Source of the DNA: Adiantum capillus-veneris
Lineage: Eukaryota > Streptophyta > Polypodiopsida > Polypodiales > Pteridaceae
DNA length: 64,000 nucleotides
NCBI GenBank assembly: GCA_014529385.2
Contig: CM043948.1
Location: 23,362,451 to 23,426,450 of the forward strand
Reading direction: 5' to 3'
The notes below the pieces were generated by a model. The model made no database searches. It saw nothing but the letters and a program-made list of their open reading frames with translations, and was not told the DNA's origin. The position numbers were made by a program, and so were the translations under genes. The first letter of the stretch is position 1; each line of letters starts with the position of its first letter. This document shows, in pieces, positions 1 to 11,233 of the stretch.

Positions 1-780
1 TTGGACACTACGAGTTCTTGGTGATGCCCTTTGGGTTAACCAATGCCCCCGCATCATTCATGACACTTATGGATAGTGTCTTGAAGCCGTACTTGGGCAA
101 ATTTTTCACAAATTATATGCCAAGGAATCTAAGTGTGATTTTTGAAAGAAGAAATTCACTATCTAGGGCATGTTATTTCAGCTTATGGGATATATATGGA
201 TCAATCCAAAGTGGATACCATCCGGAAATGGCCTTCTCCTAAAAATCTGGAAGAGTTTCAGATTTTTTTGGGATTTACAGGTTTAGAAAGCTTTTTGGGA
301 TTTTTTTGGGATTTGGCAAAGACAAAGCTTTTCAGTGGGGATCCGCTCAACAACACAGTTTCGATATGCTCAAGGATGCATTAGCTACATCTCCCATACT
401 AGCTATTCTAGATCCTTTCAAACCATTCATTTTGGAAACGAATGCCAGTGATCGTGCTATTGGAGCAGTCCTGTTACAAGACGGACGACCAATTGCATTT
501 GAAATCAAGAAGCTTGATGCAGCTCACCAAAACTACTCTGCTTATGAGCGCGAACTCTACGCAATAGTGTCTTTGTTAAAAACATGGCAGCATTATCTGT
601 ATGGTGCTCAGTTTGAAATTGTGTTTGACCATGAAAGCATCAAATGGTTTACACAACAAATGGATTTGAAGGGTCGAAAAGCCAGGTGGACCGAGATTCT
701 TTAGGAATATGAAGCCAAGCTCAGGTATCGTAAAGGTCGATACAATGTGGTGGCTAACGCTCTAAGTCGTATGCCGGAGA
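1..780 (+). pseudogene. Ty3/gypsy reverse transcriptase end and RNase H
   Basis: The opening frame carries the RT motif [13 protein letters not shown]. It is followed, after a frameshift, by HYLGHVIS and the [13 protein letters not shown] connection region. RNase H is readable from about 306. It shows the LETNASD stretch (normally TDAS), IGAVLLQDGRPIAF, YSAYERELYAIV and FEIVFDHESIKW, ending at VVANALSR after a stop near 703. In the family these enzymes copy element RNA into DNA in cytoplasmic particles. Here the YxDD-containing part is left of the window or disrupted near 90-140. The multiple breaks make it a pseudogene. Confidence 0.9.
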
Positions 781-1079
781 TCAATTCTCTCTTGTTCGCG
801 GAACTTCGTAGTGAATTTTTGGATTCTCTCAAAGGCAAATATGAGCATGATGAAGCATATTCCAAAGTGTGGAGCCATGTATAAATGAGGGATCCTTCTC
901 ACTCCAATGATGGTAGTGTAACGTTAACCCCACACCTAGTTCTCCCTATCGAGTGATGAACTACAATGATGGAAGCATTTCACCATCGACAATGGGTACC
1001 TACTCCAGAAGGGGAGAGTTTGTGTACCGACGGACACAGACATTCGGTGCCAAATTCTTTATGAATGTCATGATAGTCC

Positions 1080-2330
1080 AAGTGCAGGGCACCCGGGTAT
1101 TAGAAAACCTTATGCTCTCGTACGATGACAGTTTTACTTGTCAGGTATACATGGCTTTGTTGAAGCTTATGTCTTGTATTGCCAAAAATGTCAAGTTAAC
1201 AAAGTAGAGCGCCTGAAAGCAGGAGAACTCTTACATCCTTTGGAGATTCCCAATGAAAAATGGGAAAGCATCTCTATGGACTTTATTGTGGGTTTACCAA
1301 CCGCTGTACGAGGTCTTGACTTGGTATGGTTGGTCGTAGACCGGTTGACTAAACTATGTAAGTTTATTCCAACCAAATCAACGGTTAAGACACCATAACT
1401 AGCCAAGTTATTTGTTGACAATCTATACAAATTGTATGGTTTGCCAAATAACATTGTCAATGACCGTGATTCCAAGTTTAACAGTCACTTCTGGAGGGTT
1501 GTGTTTAAACGATTAGGTACACAACTGAATCTCAGTACAGCCAATCATCCAGAAACAGATGGTCAGACTGAACGAGTCAACCAAGTGCTAGAGGATATGC
1601 TAAGAGTATACGTTAGCAAAAAATAGTCAGAAGACTGGGAAGAATACTTACCTATTATCGAGTTTGCCTACAACAGTGATAAGCATGTCACAACTCGATT
1701 TAGTCCTTTCATGCTCATGTATGGGTTTCAACCTAGGTCACCTGTTACGGTGGGGTTGGCAACCGAAAAGCTCCAATAGGTTAAGGATTTTCTCCAAGAT
1801 CACATGGATATGCCGAAACTCGCTTGTCAAAATGTTCGACAAGCACAGGATCGGTATAAGAAGTATGCTGATGAGAAACGTCGGCAAGTTACCTTCGAGG
1901 AAGGGGAGGAAGTATTTTTACGTGTGCCAAAACATTCAGAAAGTCTGAAAACTGGGCCAACACCTAAATTATCTCCCCGATATTGTGGGCCATTCAAAAT
2001 ACTCAAGCGAGTAGTTGATCGTGCCTACAAATTATTGCTACCTGCACATTCTCGTATTCATCCAGTGTTTCTATTAAGCCGTTTACGTAAGCGGTAACAT
2101 GGGGACGACAATGTCATTGACCAAGAGATTTTGGTTGATTTCATTGAACCTCCTACCTTACCGCATGAACCTGAACGTGTTCTCGATTATCATGAGTTGC
2201 GTACACGTCATCATGTACGTCAACAAGCCTTAATCAAGTGGGAAGACCGACCTGAGGAAGGTGCCACTTGGGAAAACATTAGTGTTCTTAAGAAGAAGTT
2301 TCCCACTTTCTTTTTCAAGGACGAAAAGTC
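1080..2330 (+). pseudogene. Ty3/gypsy integrase with C-terminal chromodomain
   Basis: A zinc-binding N-terminus (CQKCQVNK near 1180-1205) precedes the integrase core motifs WESISMDFIVGLP, VNDRDSKFNSHFW and NHPETDGQTERVNQ. The core Asp, Asp and Glu positions are still visible. A GPFKILKRV stretch and a terminal RIHPVFLLSRL follow. The last segment, from about 2170, reads ALIKWEDRPEEGATWEN and ends in FPTFF. That is the chromodomain pattern that targets chromovirus insertion to modified chromatin. Stops near 1396, 1624, 1780 and 2095 interrupt the frame. Confidence 0.9.
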
Positions 2331-2379
2331 AGGGCACCGGCAAGGCCGTACTAGACAAGGGCAAGGCCGGGCTAGGCAG

Positions 2380-2627
2380 TGTGGAAAGGGAGTCCAACTA
2401 GGGCAAAGGGCCAGGGGCCATGCTATATAGTGGGTGGTTGGGTGGTGGACTCCTAGGTTCTAGTTCCCCTTGTCTAACAATAAAATGGAATGAGGTCCGC
2501 ACAATCGAGAAGATAGCTCTAACATTCAGCCCTGAGTTTTCTTGGAAAGATTGCCCAATTGAATGCGTGTTTCTCTTCCACAATCAATTAAAACAACTCA
2601 TGAATCACTACATCTTGTAGGGATGTC
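2380..2627 (+). repeat. Probable 3' LTR of the chromovirus
   Basis: A purine-rich stretch ends near 2379 and is followed by TGTGGAAAGG. A TATATAG box lies at 2424-2430 and an AATAAA signal at 2479-2484, in LTR order. The segment could close at a TGTCA near 2627. No second LTR is in the window for comparison, so both ends are inferred. Confidence 0.35.
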
Positions 2628-2687
2628 AAATCCTAGGCCACATTCATCACTACCTTGTGTGATATGAGATCCAAAACAGGGGATCTT

Positions 2688-2754
2688 TGTGCAGTTAGGG
2701 TGGATCAACAAGACTAGCATTCATAATGACATAGTAGATAATTACACTAATGAT

Positions 2755-2805
<51 letters not shown>

Positions 2806-3146
2806 CTCAAATGACAACTTGATTTGAATATGAACTAACTTATTGGTGTGTACAACAAATGAGCTACTTAAGTAGTAGTAGAGCATGGCCAGGTGCACCT
2901 CTCAAGGGTCACAATGCACCTTTCCCAAGGGTCAAGGGGAAACTCTCTAAAGGTCAAGGGCGGACCCATAGAATGTGGAAAAGCCATGCTAATGGGGAAG
3001 GTTATTTGGATTCTTGTGCAACTCACCTACCATGTGTGCTAGGCCATGTTCCCTCACATGCTCATAGGGTAACTAGACTACTGACTGTACAAGAGGTCAT
3101 GCCCATACAATTCGGCAGGTCTACGCCAAAGGTCATAATCCCAACA
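2688..3146 (-). repeat. 3' LTR of the gag-only element
   Basis: This LTR is 459 bp, against 417 bp for its partner. Part of the difference is an expanded (AG)n tract at 2756-2801; the partner has only a short AG/TG run. The two copies align along their whole length, including the shared segments GAGCTACTTAAGTAGTAG and CATGTGTGCTAGGCCATGT. Confidence 0.85.
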
Positions 3147-3194
3147 ATCCTCTCCTCAGAATTTGGACTATACTGAAGAAAGGTAGACCAAGAC

Positions 3195-4362
3195 TCATTG
3201 CCACCTTGGTATTGGGTAGTCACACAGACTAGAAACACAAACTAGAAGTGTCTCATCTGACATGGTATCACAAAGACTAAAGAATCCTCCCCTCAAATGA
3301 ATAAGGCTTCCATATCTACAGTACATTAGTATATTCACAAAAGGGATGGGGGCGGCACAAACATGTAGACAATTGTTCTCCTCTTGACTCGAATCTTCAT
3401 CTTCATCCTTTGCAAGGTTGATTTTGCCTTTTATTGTGCTGCTGCTGCTACTACTACTATGTGGGCCTTTTGATGGTGGATGTCCTTTGATGCCGTAGTT
3501 GCTACAAAACTTGTTCTTGTAGAAATCCTTAGAGAAATGCCCTGATTTTCCACATTCATAACAATCTATACTTGGTCCAGTTGATGAAGATGCAGCCCTA
3601 GATGATGATGCAACGTAGATTTCTCCATTTTCTGATGCCTTCTTTGTTTTCTTCTTTTCTTCTTCAATCAAGGCATTGATGACATGTTGCAAAGTGGGTG
3701 TTGGTTCCTTTTGTTCAAGCACTGTGACTACTTTGTCAAAAAATTTTGGTACACCTATTAGGAGCACAGTAACCTTTAAATCTTCTTTTGGCATCCACAT
3801 TCGATATAAGTTAATTGCGTGATGATGCTCATTAACCTATTGTTGAGGCTTAAAATGACCTCCCCTTGATTCATTGTCAATTTGTAAAGGTTTTTTTTAA
3901 GGCTAATTTTGTTCGTTTTTTGCTTTGCACTAAAAGTTTTCTCTAGGATTGTCCATGCTTGAATTGTTGTTGTGCAATTATCAATGAAGTGTACATAATT
4001 ATCATGTAATGAAATGATAACTCATCTTTTGCCTGGATTTGTGCAATATGTGCTTTGGTGTGTGTGTCGTGGAAATAGGTGATTTTAATCTACCTTGGGT
4101 ATCTATACTCGGACTTCCCAAACCATTTTTTCCCACATTCCTCAGTTAGTCCTACTAGGCCGTGAAATCTATGTTAAACTCAAAACAATTCCCAATTGAA
4201 CTCTTGTAGCTCATTCTGCAAGAATTCTACAAAAGTAGGTATGGCCGCCGTGCATGGTTTGACAATAAACCATAGTTTCTTTCTCATGAGATACTCTCGT
4301 AGCTTTGTTTTCCAGATATGTAACCCTTTCTCATTGAATTTTTCAATCCCTTCTTCTCCCAT
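3195..4362 (-). pseudogene. Copia-type gag polyprotein, gag only
   Basis: Reading leftward from 4362, the product starts MGEEGIEKFNEKGLHIW, the usual start of plant copia gag. It continues, after frame changes, into a UBN2-like core (AWTILEKTFSAKQKTNK, LNNRLMSIITQL near 4000-3800). The last part (3800-3195) is open and ends with a zinc knuckle CYECGKSGHFSKDF, in which the final Cys of C-x2-C-x4-H-x4-C is Phe. A second decayed knuckle follows, then an acidic serine-rich tail. Gag coats element RNA in cytoplasmic particles. The reading-frame breaks and the damaged knuckle argue against function. Confidence 0.82.
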
Positions 4363-5094
4363 AGTGCAGGTAGAGAGGTCTTAGCAAGTAACCAGAGCTA
4401 ATGCTAATGTTTATTCTCTTGACAATGTGCACTTGATAAAAAAACTATCCTCCTAGGTGATGGATTATTGCATACGCTTCAAGTGATTGTGCTTGGTGCA
4501 AAAAGGTTTAAGTTTTCAATTACAACAAATTGAGGGATAATATGTAAGAGAAAGGTTCCTTTTGAAGCTTTGATAGCTTTGGAAGGCCTTTGAAATTTCG
4601 CTTGTTGAAACCTTGGATTCCTCTTTGAAACCTTGGATTCTCTCTTTTGTTGTGGGAAGAGTCTCTTATTGCTTTGTTTGAGGCTAACAGCGTGGGAGTG
4701 GGTGCTTGATGTTTTACCCTTGCTGCAGCTCGGTGGGAGCAGGCCCTTAAAGGGCTTGGATCCTTGGTATAGTGGGCTCGTGGGATAGAACCCCTTCTAA
4801 GGGGTTGAAGCTGCTTTTTCTTGGAGGTGCCTTGGTGCCGTGAGAAGTTGGGCTTATAGAGTCGAGTAGAGGGGGCAACGGGTAGATCAATGGGCAGGCG
4901 GGGTAAGGGCATCGAGCAACACACTACGTGGAGCTCCGTGGGACCTCCTACGAACTTGCTGTTCTGAAAAAAGGTCCATTAAACTCTGCATTCTGGGTCC
5001 GACCACGTTCCCCAATTTGAAGGTGAGCTCCATGGACCCCACAATCTCTATGAGCCAAGAATAACTTGGCCAAGTAGAGCTAGCTAGGTAGAGC

Positions 5095-5151
<57 letters not shown>

Positions 5152-5484
5152 TTTTTTAGCAAAAAAGTGGTGATAGGGTTGAAGGAGCTATCGGCCTCGG
5201 AACGGAGTGCTTGAAGGCTCATCAAAGAGATTGCAAAGAGATCTTTAAAGTGAAGTGAGCAAAGCTTGGTGCTTGCAAAATAAAAAATATTAATTGAAGA
5301 TGAAAAATACTAGAAAATCAACACCAAAATACGACCTAAATGCAAATGCGAGAACACACTAATTGCTAATTAACACAATCTACTACTCTTTGACCCATCT
5401 AGTCCATGGAGGGTAGTGGCCTCTTGGATCTACCAAGGATGTGCCCACACATAGATAGGTTAGAGATCAATTATTGAGATATGC
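4363..5484 (-). other. Long untranslated leader of the gag-only element
   Basis: About 1.1 kb separates gag from the primer site, long for a copia leader. I see no conserved domain. It holds a (CA)n tract at 5096-5149 and a short tandem repeat of TTGAAACCTTGGATTC near 4607-4640. The open frames here are low complexity and unconvincing. A captured or inserted segment is possible. Confidence 0.5.
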
Positions 5485-5708
5485 AACTAGGGGAAAGTGA
5501 GTAGAGAATGCTAATCCTACCATAAGCTTTGAGACCACTTGTGGAGTTAGGGTGTATCAACAAAACCAACATTCATAATGACATAGTAGATAATTAAACT
5601 AGGGGAAAGTGAGTAGAGAATGCTAATCCTACCATAAGCTTTGAGACCACTTGTGGAGTTAGGGTGGATCAAAAAAACCAACATTCATAATGACATAGTA
5701 GATAATTA
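5485..5708. repeat. 112-bp tandem duplication across primer site and LTR edge
   Basis: The 112-bp unit starting AACTAGGGGAAAGTGAG occurs at 5485-5596 and again at 5597-5708. Each unit contains the primer-site-like AAGCTTTGAGACCACTTGTGG and the first ~55 bp of the LTR. There are thus two copies of the primer-site/LTR junction. Confidence 0.9.
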
Positions 5709-6068
5709 AACTAATGATTAGAGAGAGAGTGTGTGTAGAGTCAAAATGACAACTTGATTAAAAAATAAACTAACTTATTACTGTATACAAATGAGCTACT
5801 TAAGTAGTAGCAGAACATGGCTAGGTGCACCTCTCAAGGGTCACTTCCCAAGGGTCAAGGGGAAACTCTCCAAAGGTCAAGAGTGGTTCCATATAATGTG
5901 GAAAATCCATGCTTATTGGAATGGTCATTTGGACTCTTTTGCAACTCACCTTCCATGTGTGCTAGGCCATGTACCCTCACATGCTCACAAGATGACTAGA
6001 CTACTGACTATACAAGAGGTCATGCCCCTACAAGTTGAGAGATCTAGGCCAATGCCATAATCCCAACA
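5652..6068 (-). repeat. 5' LTR of the gag-only element
   Basis: The repeat starts TGTGGAGTTAGGG and ends CCCAACA, with TG...CA termini. It has many scattered substitutions against the left copy, so the insertion is not recent. Confidence 0.85.
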
Positions 6069-6090
6069 ATATATCCATGCCCATGTCATT

Positions 6091-7220
6091 ATGTGGGGGG
6101 ATGAAAAGGACATTGATCAAACAACATTAGAGATTTTTGCTCATATCCCTGTCGTAGTTGCCAATGACAAGCATGCAAGGACACTTCACGAGCTCGTCCT
6201 CAAGAAGCAACTACACATGTTCCGTGATGCATGTCATGTGCACAACAACAATGGCAAGTGCAAATACAAATTTCCATATGATATCCAACGGAACCCCTAT
6301 CTAGCTCTAGCTAGATCCCTAATCCTTGAAGTGGATGTACTGTCAATCAACTTACGAAGATCAAAATGTGGTTCCTTACCATGTAATCTTTCTTCTCTTT
6401 TGGTAGACAATGACTCAACCAACCACCATCGACTTAAGCCATTGGCCATATTAAAGGAATTCGTTGCTGTCAACTTTTGACTACCAGGAATGGTTTGCAC
6501 ATTATGACAAGCACACCAAGGAGCAAAAAAAACACTTCTAATCAAATATTTGACGTATGAGTACGTTAGACAAAACATGAGTGTCATACTTACTTCATCC
6601 ACCGGAGCGGTAATAACAAGACTTAGTAGCATCGAATCCACAATCCACACTACTAGTTCAAGATACCAACAAGGAATCAACAGTGTCCCCTCTCCATTCA
6701 CGAGATCAATGAGAGATATTTGGACATAAAAGAGGCAGATTTTATAATCATAGAGGAGCTATCCATGCTAACCCAAATGAATTTTGACCTTATTGTAAGA
6801 CAAATTGTCAACTTGACAAGAGGTACTTTGGCCAATCCTTTCAACAAAAAAATGTGTTGTCTTGCTTGGTGACCTTGCCCAACTACGTGCAGTTTTTCAT
6901 CATGCACAAGAACTTTGTTACACATGCCATACCACAAGCCCGGTCCACTTGCTACATGCAAGTTTCTACAGGATGTCATGCTTTGTAAGACATGCAGTAG
7001 ACCCTGAACTGGTCTAGCTCTTGACCATCATTCATGAAAGAAAGCCAACCGTAGATGAGATTGAGTGTACCTTGGGTGCATTTATTATAGATTAAACACA
7101 TGTGTATGACTTTATCAACAACTCCACTACGATAATTTATAATAGATCAGATGTCCAACACTACAACAACCTTGTGTTGAATAAGTTGTATAGTGATACT
7201 GACATTACAAACCTATTTAG
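6091..7220 (+). pseudogene. Helitron/PIF1-type helicase remnant
   Basis: The first frame (6091-6480) has LVLKKQLHMFRDACHV followed by NGKCKYKFP. This is the Cys/His stretch found between Rep and helicase regions of Helitron-like proteins. Further right, in shifted frames, are helicase motifs: VILTSSTGAVITRL with ESTIHT (motif Ia region, near 6590-6660), ADFIIIEELSMLTQMNF (motif II, DEI changed to EEL, near 6730-6785), and VVLLGDLAQLRAVFHH (motif III, near 6857-6905). The segment NRSDVQHYNNLVLNKLY lies near 7145-7195. Together these match the PIF1-like helicase that unwinds DNA in rolling-circle Helitron transposition. Stops near 7017 and 7093 and several frameshifts show decay. Helitron termini were not identified. 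Confidence 0.8.
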
Positions 7221-7231
7221 ACTTTGTTGAA

Positions 7232-8700
7232 CTAGTTGAACATCTCATGCAAAGCATTTCTCTTTTTCCTCCCACCTCCATGACGTGTATTTTTGAAGTG
7301 GGTTGTTTTTGCTTGAGCACTCCATTCCTTGGCTTCTCCAAATGTCCAATGAATCATACTTGTTGAGAAGAAATATACTATGTGCAAATATATGCTACAA
7401 GCATATATAAATGACTTTATTTCAAATCCCAGAAGCAATTTGACTATAGAGACTAAGTGTTTTGCCCACCATGTAATGTGTTATGTGTGTTTCTATCCAC
7501 ACATCAACCATTTGAGATGTAAAAGTGTCGATTGTTGCAAACTTCAAGGTGGAGACCTCATTAGAGGATAATTTTGCCTTTTCAAGAAGATTAAACATCT
7601 TGTCAACAGACTACCACACGCAAGCACGCTTGAGTCCAAGGGTTGCTTCATTACCTTTGTAGGTGGTTATGTCACACCTGTTTTTTCATAGTTGAAACTC
7701 ATTGGGACTTTCGGAGTTATGATAATTCAAAAGCAGATGTCTCGCTTTACTATCACCCATATGTATTTTATTTGGCCAATTGTGTGTGCTTCCTGATACC
7801 TTCTTGTCATTTGTTAGCTCAACCACACTGCCATGGAGACCAACTTTTGATAGAATGGCATCAAGTTCTTTTATACACTCTTCTCTTCTTTCTACATGCT
7901 CCATATTCCAAGCATAATTAATGTGGAGCATCAACAACTTGTAAAAAAATACTTAAATATTGCATGAAAGGTGCACACAAGCACATTACTAGTGAAATGT
8001 GTATAATAGAATCCCAATTGAGGTCTTCCATGTCCCAATTAGGGGGTACACTTTAGTCACAAGATACATTGAACCCATTAATGCAATGCTTTATTCATTC
8101 TTTGCATAGTGGGCACACCTTTCACAAAGTTGGATCCACCTTTCCCACCCTTTCCCTTTCCACCCTTCTGACTTGTTGGCCTTTTCACCCTTGCTTTCAT
8201 TGATTGTTGAGACTTTATTGTGGCAACATTAAATGCATGGAAAGAAGGCCATAGCACTTTGCTTGTACCCTAACATACACTTTAGAGTTTTCAAGTCTCC
8301 TACCAAGTGTCATTCAACTTGGAATGTACTTAAACCTAAAACTTGTTATTTTGTCCTTCCTGTTGTTGTCGAATAACGTCAACAATTGGGGTGTGATTTA
8401 AATATCAACCAAGGGACTCATGTGTCTCATGCAAAGAGATGAAAAGCTACCAGCCACCAAATATTCTTTTCCAATTGAACCCCAAACACATGTTTTCCTT
8501 CTCATTGGCATTTATCTCAACATAGACGTCCACCAAGGCCTTGTTCATCAAGGTAATGCTTATCCTTTTGAGACGTTGACCTTTCACAACCTAGCATTCA
8601 TCAAGCTTTATGACGACATTTCACTTCACCGGTTACACTCTTCTTGTGTCAACTCATAAAAACATGATCATTGACTCCTGAAGCTTAGAAAAGTCAACAT
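7232..8700 (-). pseudogene. Unrecognised coding-like fragments
   Basis: On the minus strand several frames have the composition of real protein but are broken. One (7937-7686) reads MLMLHINYAWNMEHVERREE. Another near 7600-7440 reads KMFNLLEKAKLSSNEVS. Near 8210-8130 a Gly/Lys run (QKGGKGKGGKGG) is present. I recognise no family. They could be remains of a transposase or a captured gene. No intact frame exceeds about 90 codons. Confidence 0.3.
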
Positions 8701-9495
8701 ATACATTGTTGAACTCATTGTAGTAGAAGGATTTTCTTCTTCCATGGGTAGTACATCATCCACAGATGGAAACATCATTATTGGCACATTTCTTTGTACG
8801 ACTCACATTGTAAGGTATTGCTAGCAATCTTTATAGTCCCTTTGCTTTGTTTCCTAGCGTGATAGCTATGTACAAGACTCCATAATCTTTGAAGTTTATT
8901 CTCGCACTATCACACACCTCCATCATTTCTTGAGGCGGCACAAATACAATCTCGTGCAATAGCTAAATACGTCTTCTTTTCCATCACCAAAAGAATTCAA
9001 TAGCTCAATGACATTTCAAAATGGCGGTGATGCATTGGTTAAATATGACCATCAACCTATGAACTGATTGTTTTGCACCCAATGCTCCATACTTAATTTG
9101 CATCATTGTGATTGGATGTGCCAACTTGCACGGATGCATAATTTTGCTCCAAATCAACATGAAGATGTTCGTTTTGGCCTATTGGTAATGTTTATTAATG
9201 AAAGTGGACCAAATGACATTAAGAGTGAGCTTGATCAAGCTAATTAGAGAGGTAAGGTGCAATGGTGATTCACAATGCATCAGCTACAAGTAGAGGATGT
9301 TGGATGGAGGTATGAACCAAAGAGAACTAAGAGATAAGAGATTTAGATTATGTTGAGGAAGAAAAGGAGAGAATGTTGAGTAGACTCCTTTGAATTCAAA
9401 TGTTGGCTCATGGTTGTGATAGAGAGAGAAGTATTGCTGCACCCAAGTAGAATAGAGTCTCCATTGCTCTAGGCTTGAGATGGAGATGGAGAAGC

Positions 9496-9537
<42 letters not shown>

Positions 9538-9669
9538 GAGAGAGAGAGAATAAAGGAAGAGAGAGTGATCAAATATGTACCCTTAAAAGATCGCTACTTT
9601 TTGTCATATTTAAGTAGTAAATAATGTCCTTCAATGATTGTGAGAGGGAAATGATTTTGATATGTGCAC

Positions 9670-9705
<36 letters not shown>

Positions 9706-10896
9706 CGGGGGAGGGGGGGGGGGGGTAAAAGAGAGTGTGTTAGCTCATGTTTTTAAAAGAAAGTGTAGAGAGAGAATGTGAAGATCTGTTTTTCTAGGAG
9801 GTGGAGGGTTGAAAAGTGATTCTCTTAATAGCTTTCACGTGAGAGAGAGTGGTTTCAATGTAAGAGAGGGAAAAGAGGGGTGAAAAAAAGAAAATTTAAA
9901 ATTCTAAAACTTATATTTTAAAATTAAGTTCAAGCCTAATATAAATTCTCTCCACTCACAATTGTATGCCGAAAAAAAAAGTTATCTACCCCTCTTTTTG
10001 GTAAAAATTTTCTATTTTAAAAGCCAAAATATAGAAAACGCTTTTTTTAGAAGCTTAGCATAGGCTTTTTCCCCCACTCTTTTAAGCTTGGTCAAAGATA
10101 GCTTAAGCTTTAAACATTTTCTTAAATTTCCAATATGAAGAGATCCTCGTATACCCATTCACTTTCTCATGTGAGGGCTCGTTGAAGCTTCAATCATAGC
10201 ATTGGAGCTTCGCATATTCTTCCTCGGTGGGCCATCTCTCACGTACTACATAGAAAAGGAGAAAGAAGGTAATACTAGAATCAATCAAAATCGTTTGGAT
10301 AGTTGCAAATAAAAGAATATATGTACAAACAAATAGGAAAAGATGTAAGAATATGACTTTGTGTGTTATTTTTTGTCATTCTTTTTGGCTCTCTATCTCG
10401 TGTGCCATTATCCCACCCCTCTTCCTTTTGTGTAGCCAAAATTCGATGTCCATTTTCCTAAAACTAGGGCTTCCCAAAGCCTTCCACTCTTCCTAAAGTT
10501 CAAATTGAACTCTAAAAAATACACTCTAAAGCAGATGCAAAATTTATTGAAGAAAAAAAACACGAGTACAGAACAATTCTTGGTCTGAGTAGCCATGAAT
10601 GCTTAGCTTGGTTTTTTCTATAGATGAGCCTCTTGTAGCAACATAGAAACAAGACTGTCAAACTTTACATCATTGGTGCTTCTTTTTGTCAAACAAGACT
10701 CTCAAACTTTACCTCATTGATTCTACTCTCTATCATCTGTCTCCACTTAGAGGCAAAAATGTGATGACCAGAGTTTATGAGGAGGGAAACACATGGCACT
10801 CTATATTTGGTGAAAATAATTGAACTAGGCCATGCCAACTTGTCAAGTTATTCCATCTTGCTTGCCTTTTTCTACATCAAAGTGGCAAAATTCACC
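8701..10896. other. Gene-free stretch with AG and poly-G tracts
   Basis: I see no supportable gene. (AG)n tracts lie at 9499-9551 and 9671-9704, followed by a run of G at about 9713-9725. The rest is AT-rich with no convincing open frame on either strand. Confidence 0.6.
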
Positions 10897-11095
10897 CATT
10901 ATCTAACCATGAATAGCCCTACAGCCTCTATAACCATCAAATAGGGAGGATCAACACACAACCATGCATTATCTAACCATGCATAGCCCTACAAAATCTA
11001 TAGCCATCAAATAGGGAGGATCAAGAGACAACCATGCATCATAATTTTGGTAATCTTCCATCGTTAAATCATGCCACCTGCATGCCTTTGTCAGA

Positions 11096-11129
<34 letters not shown>

Positions 11130-11233
11130 TTTCTACTCTACAACAGTGCATCAAATTTGGGGTAATCTTCCACCATTAAATCATGCCACCCGCATGCCTT
11201 TTTTGAGATCCCCCCCCCCCCCCCCCCCCCCCC
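10897..11233. repeat. Two adjacent tandem duplications with long poly-C runs
   Basis: A 70-bp unit starting CATTATCTAACCATG is repeated at 10897-10966 and 10967-11036. Directly after it a 112-bp unit (TAATCTTCCA(T/C)C...) occurs from about 11051 and from about 11163. Each copy of the second unit carries a long C run: 33 C at 11097-11129 and 24 C at 11210-11233. Predicted proline-rich proteins here are artefacts of the C runs. Confidence 0.85.

Larger units (their letters stand above)
1..2627 (+). mobile_element. 3' part of a decayed Ty3/gypsy chromovirus
   Basis: The window opens inside the reverse transcriptase of a Ty3/gypsy retrotransposon. Going right, the domains follow the Ty3/gypsy order: RT, RNase H, zinc-binding and core integrase, chromodomain, then a probable 3' LTR. 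Integrase lying downstream of RT/RNase H separates this from copia. The frame is broken by several frameshifts (near 120-300 and 850-1090) and in-frame stops (near 703, 1396, 1624, 1780, 2095), so the copy is dead. The 5' half lies outside the window. Confidence 0.93.
2688..6068 (-). mobile_element. Gag-only (TR-GAG-like) copia-type LTR element
   Basis: Two direct repeats, 2688-3146 and 5652-6068, bracket a minus-strand gag gene. Both begin TGTG(C/G)AGTTAGGGTGGATC and end CCCAACA. A polypyrimidine run next to the left repeat (3147-3158) is the complement of a polypurine tract. The motif beside the right repeat (GCTTTGAGACCAC) is a decayed complement of the initiator-Met primer site. So the element runs right to left, with its 5' LTR on the right. 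No integrase, RT or RNase H is present between gag and the 3' LTR. This matches the published idea of terminal-repeat elements carrying only GAG, which need enzymes from relatives. I saw no clear target duplication. Confidence 0.8.

Noticed and set aside
2688-6073. Target-site duplication of the gag-only element
   Set aside because: The five bases on each side (ATCTT and ATATA) do not match.
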